This document shows positions 46,937-59,622 of a DNA stretch of 64,000 nucleotides, one piece after another. A program made the position numbers and the translations under genes. Below the pieces are notes generated by a model that had not been told where the DNA came from, made no database searches, and was given only the letters and a program-made list of their open reading frames with translations. Numbering within the stretch: the stretch's first letter is position 1; each line of letters starts with the position of its first letter. Source of the stretch: Blasia pusilla (lineage: Eukaryota > Marchantiophyta > Marchantiopsida > Blasiales). The stretch is taken from positions 36,890,001 through 36,954,000 of the forward strand of contig CM114274.1 of assembly GCA_050084515.1 (NCBI GenBank), read 5' to 3'.

Positions 46937-47334
46937 TGTAAAAAAACAACATTTGTAACATGAGCTCATATTCTTGTAACCGTGTAAAAGTACAATCAAG
47001 ATAGGAACTCTACTCACACAAGAGTGGCCCTCACTATAAGCTCCCATACGTATTCCTTTACACATGTCATTAGGAAAAAAAACCTTCAATATAAAGGAAA
47101 GACACATATAAGAGCATCGATGAACTCAACAAATTAAGCATAATCACTTCCTCTCTCTAGGGATCTAAGCTCTATTTTTATGTTTTGCCTTATTTGCTAT
47201 CATTATCAATCTTTATAGGTCATTTTTCTATCATCAATCTTAATGACTCCCTTATTATGAGTAATCACTCATATTATTGAGAAGTGATTGCAAAAAGATA
47301 TGACTAACCTTAAATAGCCACTACCTTTAGTTAC
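46937..47334 (-). repeat. Copia 3' LTR
   Basis: It aligns with 52784-53172 over its length; shared words include GTACAATCAAG, CACAAGAGTGGCCCT/GACATAAGAGTGGCCC and TTATTGAGAA. End positions are approximate because both copies are diverged. Confidence 0.7.
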
Positions 47335-47389
47335 ATATTAGGAGTTATTTCATGTCATATCTATCTAAATGAGCTTACTTAGTTATGAA

Positions 47390-50300
47390 GTAAACATGTT
47401 TATCTTTTGTTCCGGTTTTTGTGAGAACATCAACTACCATCTCATTTGTAGGACAATGATATGACGAGATAAAACCATGTTGAACTTACTTCTTCACGTA
47501 ACGGTAATGACTATCAACGTGTTGCTCGTGTTGTGGTGTTTAGTAGTCTATACAAGAGCCAAGGAACTTTGGTTATCACAAACTAATCTCATTGTTTTTT
47601 AACATGCCCTATATTAGCGAGTAACCTCAAGAGCCATGTAATCCCGTTACTCAAAGTCATGTACTCAACTTTACAAGTTCCTAAAGCAACAACTAGTTGC
47701 TTCTTGCTCACCCAACTTGCAACTCTACCATTTAGAATGGAACAATAATATGTTGTAGATCTTCATGAGTCTACATGTTCTCTCTTATCCACATTACTAT
47801 GACCAAGTGAAGGAGAGGTATTCTATCCTCTAGTGAATTAAAGACATTTGTCACTAGTGCCTTCGATATTCTCGTTACACTTCTAAATATTCTCTTTACA
47901 ACAACTCAATGAACAAAACCAAAAGTAGACATGAAACATGGGTACTCCTCTTACTACATAAGCAATATTTGGCCTTGTGCACACCATTGGCCACATATAA
48001 TTTCCAATTGCACTTTCATAAGGCATACTTTCCATATTGCTATTCTAATTTTTGTTAGTTGGAGAATCTTATAGGCTTAATTTTATGTTAGGTTTGATGG
48101 GAGTGTTCACCATATGGCATTACTTGAATTCTTCCTAGATGTATTTTTGTTGAGAGACTAGCTTTTATCCATCCCTTCCTTAACGTTCCTCATGATATCT
48201 CATGAGGAATGTTTAGGAAGACACTCATCCAAGAAGTGGATGAGTGTCTCCTAAGTCATTCATCTCATATGATGAACTTAGAACGTGTACGGCCATCACG
48301 GAAGTCAACAATTTGATATTTGTGCTCATTGGAAGCGTATCATTTACATATAATGATGTGAGCATAAAGCCTTTTATATCATAGGTCTAAACTTTAGAAT
48401 CGAAATGATCTTACACATCCTTATTGGATTAGGAAGATGTTGATTCATTAGCACCTCATCCATGAGGATTTCTTTAGGTCGTTGATTGTTTTCTTGAGAC
48501 GATAGACTATGTTTGTATCCCCATACTCTTCCTATTCTTTGGGAACTTGCATCTTGATATCTTACCCAAAAAACTATCGAGGAAGGTTGTTTTCACATCT
48601 ACCTAGTACATCTTTGCAAGCTATGTTGTACAACCAAAGCTAGTATTCACCAAATGGGAAAAAGTTATAGTACAATCTTATCCATATGTTTATGAATAGC
48701 CTTTTTCCACCAATATTTCCTTCTACTTTGAGATACCTACATTTGGTTTTGCTATCACATTGAAGAATTTTTTGAAACCCATCTGCTTTCTTCCTTGAGG
48801 TAAAGTAGTGATGGTCCAAGTATCATTTCTTTGCCACGGACAAAACAAAAGTTCATCATAAATTGCTTTCTTCTAATAAGAACTTCAAGGACCTCTTTGG
48901 GCTTCATCCATCATCAATGGCACCTTAATCGGTGCAACCACCTCACTTGAGAGCACATCATCGTCTTAAAGATGAAATGTTGGGTTCCTTGACTTTGTGC
49001 TCTTCCTTGATAGTAACAATATATTCCAAAGCTCATGGGGAAGTGAATGTTTATCCCTTATGCTTACTAGTGGGAGAAGCATACTCCATAGGTCCCCCAT
49101 TCAAGTCTCCGCTTGGACATTCGGGGTGGATCTGAGCCCAAGGGCAATGACATACCTTATCTAGGATATGGATGGTCCATGTCTGAGAGAGAATACGCCT
49201 TGTATCTTTAATGTGTATGTGCTTTGACTATGCTCTCGGGTCAAGAATTTGGAAAAATAAATAAATTTGGATGATGTTCTAATTTTGTGTGTATTGATCA
49301 TCCATATGCTCTTGCTCCTCAAGAGACAATCTTATTTCTTCAAACTTCACATCTCTTAATATGATATGTTTTCTCTGCTTCTTTCTTTCAAGCTTATAGG
49401 CCTTTACTTCCTCTTCATACCCCAAGAACATGCATTCTTCAGATCGTGCATTGAGCCTTCTTTCTGTTGTCTGTGTGAATATGGTCAAATACTCTACAAC
49501 CAAATTTTGTCACAAAAGATATATTAGGTTTTGCTCCAAACCAAATCTTATACGATGTTTCATCTTCTATCAACTTTTCTGGTGAGAGATAGATTTTGTA
49601 AAAAAAAATCTTTAGTGTCTTTCACCAGTAAAAAATCCTTAGGTTGGCATCAAATAGCATAGAGAGAGAAGCCTATATAAGTGTCATTCTTACGTTCGAC
49701 AATACCATCTTGTTAAGGTGTGTATGGAATCATGAATTGGCATTGGATCCCATATATTGCACATAAAGCATTGAATTACTTGACCTGCATTCACCTCTAT
49801 TGTCACATTTTGAACACTTTGACATACCTCTCATTTTGAATCTCTATGCATCCTTATACTTTTGGAACCTATCGAAGGCTTCATGCTTGTATTTTGGAAT
49901 ATATATTGTGGTGAAATGTGAGAAGTCATAAAGGAATGTGACAAAGTAATTACATTATGAGTATTTTATTGTATATAAACATATATATATATATATCCAA
50001 ATGCACAAAATCAACTAACTTTTGAGCTCTTATTCCTTTTGTAGGAAACTTGATTCGATCATGTTTCCACTTCATACATGAACAACATGCATGTAGTCTC
50101 TCAACTAGAATATACTCCAAATCCTTTACCACTCCTTTCTCTTTTATATGCAATGTTTTTTTATGATGGAAAATATGGCCAAGTTTTTTACGCCATAAGA
50201 GAGATTTTTCTATAAAATTATGAGCTGCACTAAACCACTTGCAAGGTACTTATTCTCCAAGCATATAGAGTTTGTTCAAAGCCTTGCACTTTGCTATCTA

Positions 50301-51483
50301 TGAATCTTAAGTCAAATATTGTTCAACAATTTGTTCTCATGCTAATGTTTCCACTTGCTGCATCCAATTGATAGATGGAGACAAAAAACTTTGAAAGTTC
50401 ATGTATATAAAATACATAAAAAGAATAATCTCCTTTCTCTAGCTAGCCTCACCTTTACCTTGCCTTTTCTATGAATTTGCACTCCTCTATCATCTCTCGA
50501 GAGTACTCACTGCTCGTAATTAGATGTGGGCTTGAGATCAATGAAGTTAGTATTATCAAAAGCCATATTTTGGATGATACCATAATGAAGAAACCATAAT
50601 TTATGTTTACCTTTTTGGGAAATAACCATCGCCACTATGAATAGTTGATGAATGCTCCATATAGTTTCCTTGTTGGGATTGAGGACTCTCATTTCCTCTT
50701 CCTCCCTTAATAGAAGCACATTTATTTTCCTTCCTTTTGTTGCCCCCTTTGATTCTTACGCTTGAGAAATGTCTTCTTCACTCCATGTAATTTTGCTTGA
50801 GGTTTTTGAGATGTCAATAGATTGGTAGCCTCTCTCGCCCCTACATAATTCTTTGGCATTATCTCCTCTTACAAGAAATTTGAATGAAACTCTCTAAATT
50901 TAGATTTTACCATCCTCTCAAGGAACTCATGAAATATCAATAACTCTCATACATACTCTTCATAAGTGCTAGCAAATCTTGCTTCTATGAGATCTGCCTT
51001 TCCATTATTGTGAGATAGATATGAACATGTGTACGTGCTTAGCAATACCATCGCCTTCCATCATCTTAAGAGTTGAAAGCTCATCCATTAAGCGCATCTT
51101 CGTGACCACATCTTGAGCTTAGAAAGACTATTCGGGGCAACCAACCTTCTTAGGCATGGTTGTAAGCACTCACATACATGTGAGTTCTTGTTGTTCTCCG
51201 AATGATTTTTCATGATTGAGAAGCTCTGTGGATCCTTGAGCTCCCACTCATTTCTAATTGCAATAGGAATATATGATATAATATCACTAGGAAAAGTTGG
51301 AGGCGTAATAGGCTTGGGCATAGCTCCAATGATCACCCCAAACCATTTTTCCAATATGAGCAATAAGATTACTCTATGCTTCAACTCATGGAGGTAGGAG
51401 CCATCCAACTTGAAAATGTCTCCAACCCTAGTTTGAGATTTGTTGTAGAGAAGTATCACATAAGCTCCACAAATTCGTGCCAA
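47390..51483 (-). pseudogene. Copia gag-pol relic
   Basis: Read on the minus strand with many stops and frameshifts. Gag-like IRNEWELKDPQSFSIM near 51.25 kb; degraded protease LWFLHYGIIQNM (family WxLDSGAxxHM) near 50.6 kb; integrase words around CDNRGE near 49.8 kb and ARSEECMFLGYEEEVKAYKL with HIILRDVKFEE at 49.34-49.46 kb; RT words NDTWTITTLPQGRK, ILVEKGYS, VDVKTTFLD between 48.85 and 48.55 kb; RNase H words GRVASWVSKKQ, VEYMTLSNGITWLL near 47.65 kb; and a C-terminal VVDVLTK near 47.44 kb. The order is that of Ty1/copia. No domain is intact. Confidence 0.85.
49098..49257. repeat. Dispersed ~160-bp repeat, copy 2
   Basis: This copy matches 45897-46056 and interrupts the copia pol relic between the integrase end and RT, so it inserted after the copia element. 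Both copies end at CAAGAATTTGGAAAAA; an A-rich end would fit a SINE, but this is uncertain. Confidence 0.75.
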
Positions 51484-51539
51484 AACACTGGTTTTTTGGA
51501 ATCTTCTTCACTATAAGTATTGTGGACGTCATAACCAAA

Positions 51540-52530
51540 TAAGCGTAAAGTGGAACATCCGAACTCTAGCGAGCTCACGCTAGGATGGTTCGCGCTTTGG
51601 AGAGGTCTCAAGAAGAGATAAGTTAGGAAACACAAGTGCGAGACACAAGCGAGGCTAACTTTTCACGCATTTATGTTCACGATTAAGGAATCCCAAACCA
51701 AATTTGAACCCAAACTTGAGAGGAGTCGAGTCTAGAGTGAGACGTGGCCAAAATATGAGAACCGAATTTGGAACGTCTATAGTGTTTGGGGGCTTGAAAT
51801 TTATTTTGGACCATAAATTGGACTCTCAAGATTCACTTGGGACAAGTAAGGTAGCATTCAAAATCTTATGCAAGGCCGGTTCCAACGCACCATGGATCTC
51901 AGAAAACGCACGAGCAAATGTTGAGATATTGGCCAAAAATGATTGTATGGGGAGTGAGGTACGTTGAGAGCCAAAAAGAGGGGCCTGGGTGTCTCTTCCT
52001 CAAAGGTAGGGGGAGGGTGGAGATCACTTGAAGTACCTATAAGTGGGGAAGGTCTCCAAGGGTGGTCGGGACTCAAATCCCACTTTGGGATGCCGTGGGG
52101 TGACTCAAGGGTACGAAATGGATCAAGAGTTTGGCGTTGGGATTCAAAACCCGAACCAAGTCCAATAGAGTGTACTTTGGAGGTCCCTATTGGATTCCAA
52201 TCCACGACTCTTAGTTTTGGCTCTCGATTTGGGGCTCATGCGAGGTTCATTGGATAGTTGGGACCACTAGGCACGCAAACGGCGTTTTAGGTATGTAGAC
52301 AAATGAGAAAATTTGTCCCAAGTTTTCAAAGAGTTTCCCGTGTTGGGAAGCTAGGAATGAGGTAATTTTGAGCTTGATGAGGTATCAAGTGAAGAATTTG
52401 GTAGGTTGGAAGGAAGATCGACCCACACCAAGCTAACGTGAGTGTGTTTGAGTGCAAATCGGCGATGAGAGCGTATCTTACTGAATGTATGCTTCCCTAA
52501 CACTAAAGATTGAGGTTTAAGAAGAGTAGG
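51540..52530 (+). mobile_element. Ty3/gypsy 3' relic, inverted copy of the 2.9-4.8 kb element
   Basis: From about 51.9 kb the plus strand matches the minus strand of the 2866-4780 region: AGCCAAAAAGAGGGGCCTGG, then AGGTCTCCAAGGGTGG, CCGAACCAAGTCCAATAGAG, GGGGCTCATGCGAGGTTCAT, and GATGAGAGCGTATC near 52.47 kb. It lacks the 1.3-kb insertion of the other copy. Bases 51540-51900 are included tentatively. It lies between the copia 5' LTR and gag, so it is nested. Confidence 0.65.
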
Positions 52531-52771
52531 TGCATGACAATAGGTTCATTTATCACACTCATGTGTTTGATCCAACTACCATGCTTTTAGGTTTGTTGGA
52601 TTGATAAAGAGAACAAAAACATTAATTATCACTTAAGCTCCCAATCCATCTCTTTTACAATAATAGATACATGTAGAAACTTCCTTTCCAACACCAATAT
52701 AATACTCATTGTTAAGTTTCTATTACCTCTAATAAAAAATCTCCTACGAGAAGAATCTTTCCTTGCAACAA

Positions 52772-52783
52772 GATCTAATACCG
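52772..52783 (-). other. Degenerate tRNA-Met primer-binding site
   Basis: The minus strand reads CGGTATTAGATC directly after the LTR end TTCTCA, nine of twelve matching the common plant TGGTATCAGAGC site. It sets the inner border of the copia 5' LTR. Confidence 0.55.
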
Positions 52784-53172
52784 TGAGAAAAATCAACATT
52801 TCTTACAACACCTTTAGTTCATGCAAACCTATGGAAGTACAATCAAGAAAGCTACTCTATTGACATAAGAGTGGCCCTTAAGGTGAGGGTAACATAGGTC
52901 TTTCTTTGTAAATATTATACATAGAAACCTTGCACCATTAAGGAAAGGCATAGATAAGAGCATAAAAAATGAAACAAGCATAGCATAATCATCTTCTTTC
53001 AGTAGATATCTAAGTTTTGTTATTTGCTTTAGCTTCCATGTAGTCACTAGTCACTATCCATCCTCATTGGTCATTTCCTCGAGAGTAGCCTCAATGACTT
53101 TCTCCTTGTGAGTACCACTATTTATGTTATTGAGAAATGAGAAGAGATGGAATTGACCTCAAATCACTATCA
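52784..53172 (-). repeat. Copia 5' LTR
   Basis: It begins TGATAGTGATT on the minus strand at 53172 and ends TCTCA at 52784, next to the primer-binding site. It aligns with 46937-47334. Confidence 0.7.
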
Positions 53173-55229
53173 CATTTCGTCAAATGTTTCAATATCCTCC
53201 ACAAAATCCATAGCCAAAGATTGAAAGATCAAACATTACATATCAATTAGCATATTTTATTAGGATGAGCCCAACCATTTGTATACATATGTTATAAGAT
53301 TCATATGGTAGATAGATATTAGATATATGTTAATGAAATCTATTGCATATTGGTTAGTAAAGTGTCTTCGAATGATATAAGTAAAATCAGCTAAAATCCT
53401 ATCGAATACTCTTAAAACCCCCATAAGGACATTCTTTAATCCAAGCAGTGAGAAACACAAAGTGTGCAAATAATCCTTAATATGAGTATTATTCTCTTTA
53501 TCCTTAAGGACAATATTTTTTTCCTATCATAAGAATTTATGCCATTTGATGACCTCCAACCTAAATTTCCAACGTACTAACTATCATTCTATGCCTATGA
53601 GTATTATGTTTTGTAACTTTTATTCTTATATCTGTAGGTCATATGATGATAACATATATGTACTCTGAAGGTGGTATCCCTCCTAATATAGGCTCTTAGA
53701 AATCTTAGATCCTATTTCAATTCAAAACCCTCTCATATCTTAGATTCTATATCATTATATTATGAAAGCTCTCAAAATATTTGTGGGCTATCATAAATAG
53801 AATCAATCTAGATGCATTGACATTTTTTCATCATATTCGAGTACACATTTTCTTATAATTCGTTAAAAAAAAGTTAGTTCAAATAATTTGTTGAAATGAT
53901 TAGACTCAACCTTTGCTTCCCAAATATCCATAGTAACTGCTCCAAAATGTGAAACATGATGTGTGGTTAATAAATATCAACCTTCCAATTATAAATCTAG
54001 AATATGCTTGGATGCTCATCCATGTTCATCATGCATTACATTATGATCCTAAACATATACCATACTTTTGATCACAATCTAGGGCTAAAAATAAGAATCC
54101 TATTTGGATCAAAATAGTTGTGCCTATTATTTCTCGTTACAGGTCTTCATCACTCACTAACAAATTTGTATGAGTGTGACCTATTCCTAATCATTACTTT
54201 TATCAATTGGATTGAAAAGGAACTTACATTTATTAAATGAAAAAAACCAAAATTATAATACCATATTAATCATTAATTCGTTGAGTAATAGTTGATAATC
54301 AAGATGATAAAGTTTGGAATCATTGTTGGAAATAAAAATATTAATAAAGCATGTATTAAAAAAAAACAAATTCAAGAGTTTCTTTGATTAGCAGTACGAC
54401 ATACCACGTAGAAAACAAAAAAGGATATCAATACATGTAAAAAAATAAAATCTCATGAGGACCACGATGATTAACTTCATAGATAACATAAACTCTACAT
54501 CTATGTCATTTTTTATCACAATGGTCGTATCCTATCATATATTCTAATTCATCCATGTATGGATCAATGAATATATAGAATTAGGTATACTACACTACAT
54601 TTGGTCCTCAGCAAAAAATTATTAGTTTAAGCAATAATGCTTTTGGCACATCCATCACAGTGATTATCATGGAACTTGTGTTTTTCATCACAAACTGTTG
54701 TCAAAATTTGAAGTTTAAGTGGGTCATTTTCATCGTTTTTTATTTCTCACAAACAATATTGACTAGAATGATTGCCGTTCTATGTACGTGCGTGGAGATT
54801 TTTTTTCGTGTGTTAAATTACGTTTAATTAATCAAGTAGATAATCTTCCTTGTATTTTTTAAAGTCCCGTTAAGTCTTTGGTCCTTTTGATTTAAATACT
54901 CATTTAACACTTGTTCATAATAGGAAAGCTTGAAAATTTTGAAAAGTTAGTTATGAAAATTAATTTAAATGTGCGAATTTGAATTAGTCATGCCTAATTA
55001 GGCTTACACTAGTAGTGTCTTCACGCATTGTATATTTCTACATACCATAATCAACATAAATAAAATTAATTGATGCATGAGAATGTGTAATTTTTAAGTA
55101 CCCATCTTAAATATATAATTGAGTTCGAAAAATCCTATTAATTTAGACAAAGAAAAAATTTATCAGTTATTTTAAATATATATTCATCTATCTTATACCG
55201 AAGATAGACGAAGTTGAATACGTCCAAGT
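53173..55229. other. AT-rich intergenic DNA, no gene seen
   Basis: No recognisable coding motif, repeat boundary or RNA gene was found on either strand. Confidence 0.5.
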
Positions 55230-57480
55230 TTGGTCGAAGGGCCGGTGTGTTGTAACCATTTGGCAGCGGTGAAATAGTTCACGCTATAGAGCCGCCAGAA
55301 ATAGAGGGAGAGGAGTTTCTGGCTGGGGGGCATCTCCTGGAGGTGGCGCTAGAAGCTATCCCAGTTAGCAAGACAGGTCTCTCTCGGGTCTCCATGTGGC
55401 AGCGATACTGAACAGGTAGTTAAATAAACGCATCTCACGGCGGAACCTGTAGAGTCCAACTCACTAGAAGCAACCACGTGGCAGCGAGGGGCAGCTTTAC
55501 AGAGTTGAGCCTCCAAATATACGAGGATGCGAGAGCCGGCCGTTTTCTGGCGGCGGCGATAGAACAAGACGCGCCTGTGAACTATGAGGACATATTCCAT
55601 GGAGCCTCCAAACATAGGAGGGTAACAAATGGGCCAATCTCATAGCGGAGCCTCTGGTTAGCGAGATGCGCCTATGTACCGTGAGCGTCCGACACGGAGG
55701 ACAAGATTAACACCAAAGTGCCTCCGACTGTAAAGGCCTTTGAAATTGGGGCCATCTTATGGAGGGCCTTTTAGATTAGAGCCTATCCAAGTTAGCTAGA
55801 GAGTCCTTGTGTGGTAAACATGTGCCAGCGAGGACGAGATTCACGTCAAAGTGCCTCCAAGTATAGAAGCCTTTGAATCGGGGGCATCTTGAGAGGTGAC
55901 CCCTAAAAACCTATCCAAGTTACCTAGAAGGGCTCCTCTGTAGTAACCATCAGGCAGCGAGGACAAGACGGACACTATTGTCCCTCCAAATATTGAGCCC
56001 TTTGATTTGGAGTCATCTTGTGAGGGAGCCTCTAAAATCCTATCCAAGTTAGCTACGAGTGCCTCTGTAACAATGCGAAAGCGAGGACAACATTGATGGC
56101 AAAGTGCCTCCAAATATAGAGGTCTTTGAATTGGGACTTTCTTACTGCGGGGCCTCTAGGCGTATCGAAGTAGGCCAAACAAACCTCTGTTTGGCAAACA
56201 TTCGGCAGCAGGGAGACGCCCGACCCAAACAAACTCCAAATATAGAGGCTTTTGAATTGGGGCCGTCTTACCAGGGCCTCTTGGGCGTATCCAAGTTAGC
56301 TAGACGGACCTCTGTTTTGTAAACATTCGGCAGCGGGAAAAGCTCCAGCCAAAGAGCCTCCAAATATAGAGGCCTTTAAATTGGGGCCGTCTCACGGCGG
56401 CCTCTCTTTGGCGTCTCCAAGTTAGCTATACGGACTTCTTTGTCGTAAACATTCGGCAGGGGGAGAAAATTCATTAAAAGAGCCTCTAAATATGGCGTTT
56501 CGTTATCGCTGTGTCGCAACGGTGCTAAATAAATAACGAAACTCCCGACATATATGAGCTTCTTGGGCAAATAACTAAATTAGCTAGTAATAATATATAA
56601 ATAAATAGAAAATAAGATGGGAAACCCATCCTATTTTCCATATAAACCCATAAGGGCCAAAACCCTTATGTTAGCTGGACGGACCTCTGTGTGATAAACA
56701 TTCGGCAGCGGGTAGGAGGATCAGCCAAAGGGCCTCCAAAGATAAAGGCCTTTGAATTGCGGCCGTCTGACCAGAGGCTCTTCATCATATCCAAGTTAGC
56801 TAGACCAACCCCTCTGTGGTGAACATTCGGCGGCATGGAGAAGGTGCAGCCAAATAGCCTCCAAATATAGAGGCCTTCGAATTGGTGCCATCTTATCTGG
56901 CGTGGCCCCAGTTAAATTGAGATAGACAAAGGGAGAAGGCTCAGCCAAAGAGCCTGTGTGTCGTAAACATTTGGCAGAGGGGAGAAGCTCCAGAAAAGGA
57001 GCCTCCAAATATAGAAGCCTTTGAACTGGGCCCGTCTTACCAAGGCCTCTTGGGCGTATCCAAGTTAGCTAGATGGACCTCTTCGCTGTAAACATTCGGC
57101 AGCGGGGAGAGGCTCCAGCTAAACAGCCTCCAAATAAAGAGGCCTTTGATTCGGGGCCGTCTTACCAGGCCCTCTTGGACGTATCCAAGTTAACTAGACG
57201 GACCTCTGTGTTGTAAAAATGCGGCAGCGGGGAGAAGCTCCAGCCAAAGAGCCTCCAAATATAGAAGCCTTTGAATTCGGGCCGGCTCACGTCTCACAGC
57301 GGAGGCTCCTTGACGTTTCCAAGTTAGCTAAACGGACTTCTTTGTCGTAAACATCATTTGGCAGAGGGGAGAAAGTTCAGACTGTTCAGCCAAAGAGCCT
57401 CTAAATATAGCGTTGGGTTATCGCTGTGTCGCAACCGTGATAAATAAATAACGAAACTCCCGACAAATATGAGCTTCACC
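55230..57480. repeat. Tandem array of ~128-bp units with higher-order structure
   Basis: A diverged unit of about 120-135 bp recurs at least fifteen times. Anchor words are ACATTCGGCAGCGGGGAGAA, AGCCTCCAAATATAGAGGCC, TTTGAATTGGGGCCGTCTTA and TATCCAAGTTAGCTAGACGG. The CATTCGGCAG word or a variant lies near 55265, 55394, 55477, 55820, 55948, 56196, 56325, 56449, 56698, 56824, 56968, 57099, 57218 and 57352. A longer segment (about 56395-56560) recurs at about 57300-57475, giving a higher-order period near 910 bp. Most units contain a GCCTC...GAGGC hairpin around AAATATA. Open frames here merely follow the repeat. Confidence 0.9.
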
Positions 57481-58142
57481 ACCGTGACGCCATAGATCCT
57501 CTGCCACGTGCAATCTCGAGAGGGCGACGACGACAAGAAGTCGAGAACTCTTGTCACCAGTCCCACCACCGTCTACAGTCTCAACCCGTGTTCCCCCCGA
57601 CTGTTGGACATGAGCTCCCTGGAGGCCACAACTCGTAACCCCCCGGAAACACCTTCCTACCGAAAAGTATTAGCGCATGCGACTTGCTGGTCTGAGGCTG
57701 TTTGAAAGTTTGACTTGCGTTGTTCCCCATGCCCATCATCATCATCATAATCATCTTCGAGCGTCTTTTGGGTTACACATGTGCTGATCTGACAGGTGGA
57801 GGGGAATCTGTGCAAAAACTACGGTCCCAACTTGAAAAGAATGTAGTAATTCGGAGTTATAATAAAAAAATAAATAGTAGAAAATTCTGAAATCGGGGAA
57901 ATGGATTCCACAAAATGCCAGATAAGTTTTGCCTTCTTGAATCTCAGCACGACTTCCCAAAACTACAAAATTTAAAAAATTTAATAAATTAAAATGGCAG
58001 CAGTCCCCGGGTCTGCGAGTCAACATACCCATGTCACCCATGGCACATGTAACCATGAGCTCGCGCCATCCGAAGGAGTATAGGCATGTAGACGCAAGGA
58101 ATAAAACGATTCCTATGTGGGATACAAAAGTAGCCTCCTTCA
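57481..58142. other. Intergenic DNA between satellite and non-LTR fragment
   Basis: No gene recognised. Frames at 57508-57705 (plus) and 57751-58203 (minus) have no family motif. Confidence 0.4.
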
Positions 58143-58559
58143 TTGGTCCTACCCTTCCCAAGATCCTACGCGGGAGGCAATGTGAGCCCAAGTGGTGGCC
58201 CAAGGGCGAATGCTACAAGGAGCGGCGGCGAAGAAGACACATATCTACAGTCGACTACACGAGGGACACATCTTCATCCCCTGACCATAGAGATGTATGG
58301 GGCTATGGGGGAGAGGTTCGACTCGTTCCTTACGGACTGCGCCCATCATCTCCACTCGAGAAATGGGTTGTCCTTAGCTACTACGATTCTGTATTGTAGG
58401 CAACGGGTCTCCACAGCGTTGCAGCGTGCCCATGCTAATGGGATTTTGCGGCGGGCTCAGGCTGTGGGAGACGCCGGCACTAGAGGCCCACTTAGTAGTA
58501 GTCATAGCTCTCTTGTTGTTGCTGATATTGTCTCTGCTGTTGGTGAGTTTCGTCGTTAG
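58143..58559 (+). pseudogene. 3' end of an RLE-type non-LTR retrotransposon, plus-strand copy
   Basis: The frame ends MYGAMGERFDSFLTDCAHH, then LYCRQRVSTALQRAHANGIL and RRAQAVGD. It matches the C-terminus of the minus-strand element at 59.6-60.0 kb (VFGHLHVSFDTFLKTCAHH, YFRQCISMALQRAQALALIR, RAEVVGG). Everything upstream of this C-terminal piece is absent or unrecognisable, as expected of 5'-truncated target-primed insertion. It is an inverted relative of its neighbour. Confidence 0.75.
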
Positions 58560-59142
58560 GGGTGGGAATGCCCCCTTCTTCCTTTTCTGGTCGTGTTGTG
58601 GCCTTCAGGTTTTGACTTTTTGAGTCCCCTCTTTTGTACTTCCGATGGGTTTTCCATCACTCGTTTTTATCGAAGTTCATCTTTCCTTCTTCATTGGTTA
58701 ACACCGGTCCTAAAGGATACCAGTATTTAACCCTGTGGCCATACTCACTCAGCGCATCCGTCTTCCTAAAGCACGGCTCTCACTGTTTCGCTCCGGACGA
58801 GATTACAAGTCCGAAGCAATTTTAAATACCGCTAAAGGTTTTGATCCAGAATTGTGTGATTCACATTGTCTCCTCTCCACTAACCCACCCGTGCCACGTC
58901 ATACTCAAGCGTGCACGAAACACCTGTCGGGGCCACGCTGCCTGCCCCGATAGAAAGCCCACGTGCTCTACAAACCCCTCCGCAATCCCTGCCACCTACC
59001 TTCCTTTTTAGTTTTTTAATTCCATTTCTTTTTGCTTTCTGCCTACAAGATAGTCATGGCCAATCATGGAACGGAGCCCCACCCCATCTACGATTTTCGC
59101 GTCGTCGTCGCTTTTCAAAAGTTCGAAAGTTGACGTTGCCGT
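58560..59142. other. Intergenic DNA
   Basis: The first part may be the 3' UTR of the non-LTR fragment. No gene seen. Confidence 0.4.
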
Positions 59143-59295
59143 TCGCTTAAATCCTCCAGTTTTGCATCCGAAATCGCGACTCGCTTGAAACCGCGAGTTT
59201 TGCATCCCAAGTCTCGACTTTCTTAAATTCACCAGTTTGCATTTCAAATCGCGCGACTCGCTTAAAGGCACCGGTTTCGCATCCTGCATCGCGAC
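59143..59295. repeat. Minisatellite, four ~38-bp units
   Basis: Units at 59143-59180, 59181-59218, 59219-59257 and 59258-59295 share TCGCTTAAA, AGTTTTGCATCC and a TCGCGAC end. Confidence 0.85.
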
Positions 59296-59622
59296 TCGCC
59301 ATTCTGGATGGAAGGAAAGTCACCCTTTCACGCTGCACTCTTCTTCCGTGCAGGCGATGGGCAATCGTCATTATATTACGATCGTCATTGTGACGAGAGA
59401 CGAAATCTCTTTATAATAACGATAACAAAAATTTGGTTACTTTTATGAAATAAATTTGATAATGAAAATATGTTATGAAAAAAAGAAGAAAAAGAAACCA
59501 TTTTATTATAAAATAAATCTCAAAAGAGGACAAAGAAAGGTAATAACAACTCAAAAGAGGAGTAAAAAAATGCATAAAAGAATGCAAAAAGAAAATGGCA
59601 ACAAGCCCACGTAAACACCGGC
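59296..59622. other. AT-rich tail region of the non-LTR element
   Basis: AT-rich DNA downstream of the stop of the minus-strand non-LTR element, likely including its 3' UTR. No gene seen. Confidence 0.4.

Larger units (their letters stand above)
46937..53172 (-). mobile_element. Degenerate Ty1/copia element with both LTRs
   Basis: Two direct repeats of about 390-398 bp (46937-47334 and 52784-53172) bracket a minus-strand copia coding region in the order gag, protease, integrase, RT, RNase H. Next to the upstream LTR, a degenerate tRNA-Met primer-binding site reads CGGTATTAGATC on the minus strand (family: TGGTATCAGAGC). Nested in it are a gypsy relic (51540-52530) and a 160-bp dispersed repeat (49098-49257). 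The LTRs are clearly diverged (many substitutions and small indels), so the insertion is old. A target-site duplication was not recognised. Confidence 0.8.

Noticed and set aside
55349-57008. Several repeated open frames in the tandem array (phrases such as LEALWLN)
   Set aside because: They are translations of the same satellite unit in different registers, broken at every unit; not a protein repeat.
55230-57480. CRISPR-like array of repeats
   Set aside because: Units are contiguous and diverged along their whole length with no constant repeat and unique spacer; the DNA is eukaryotic.
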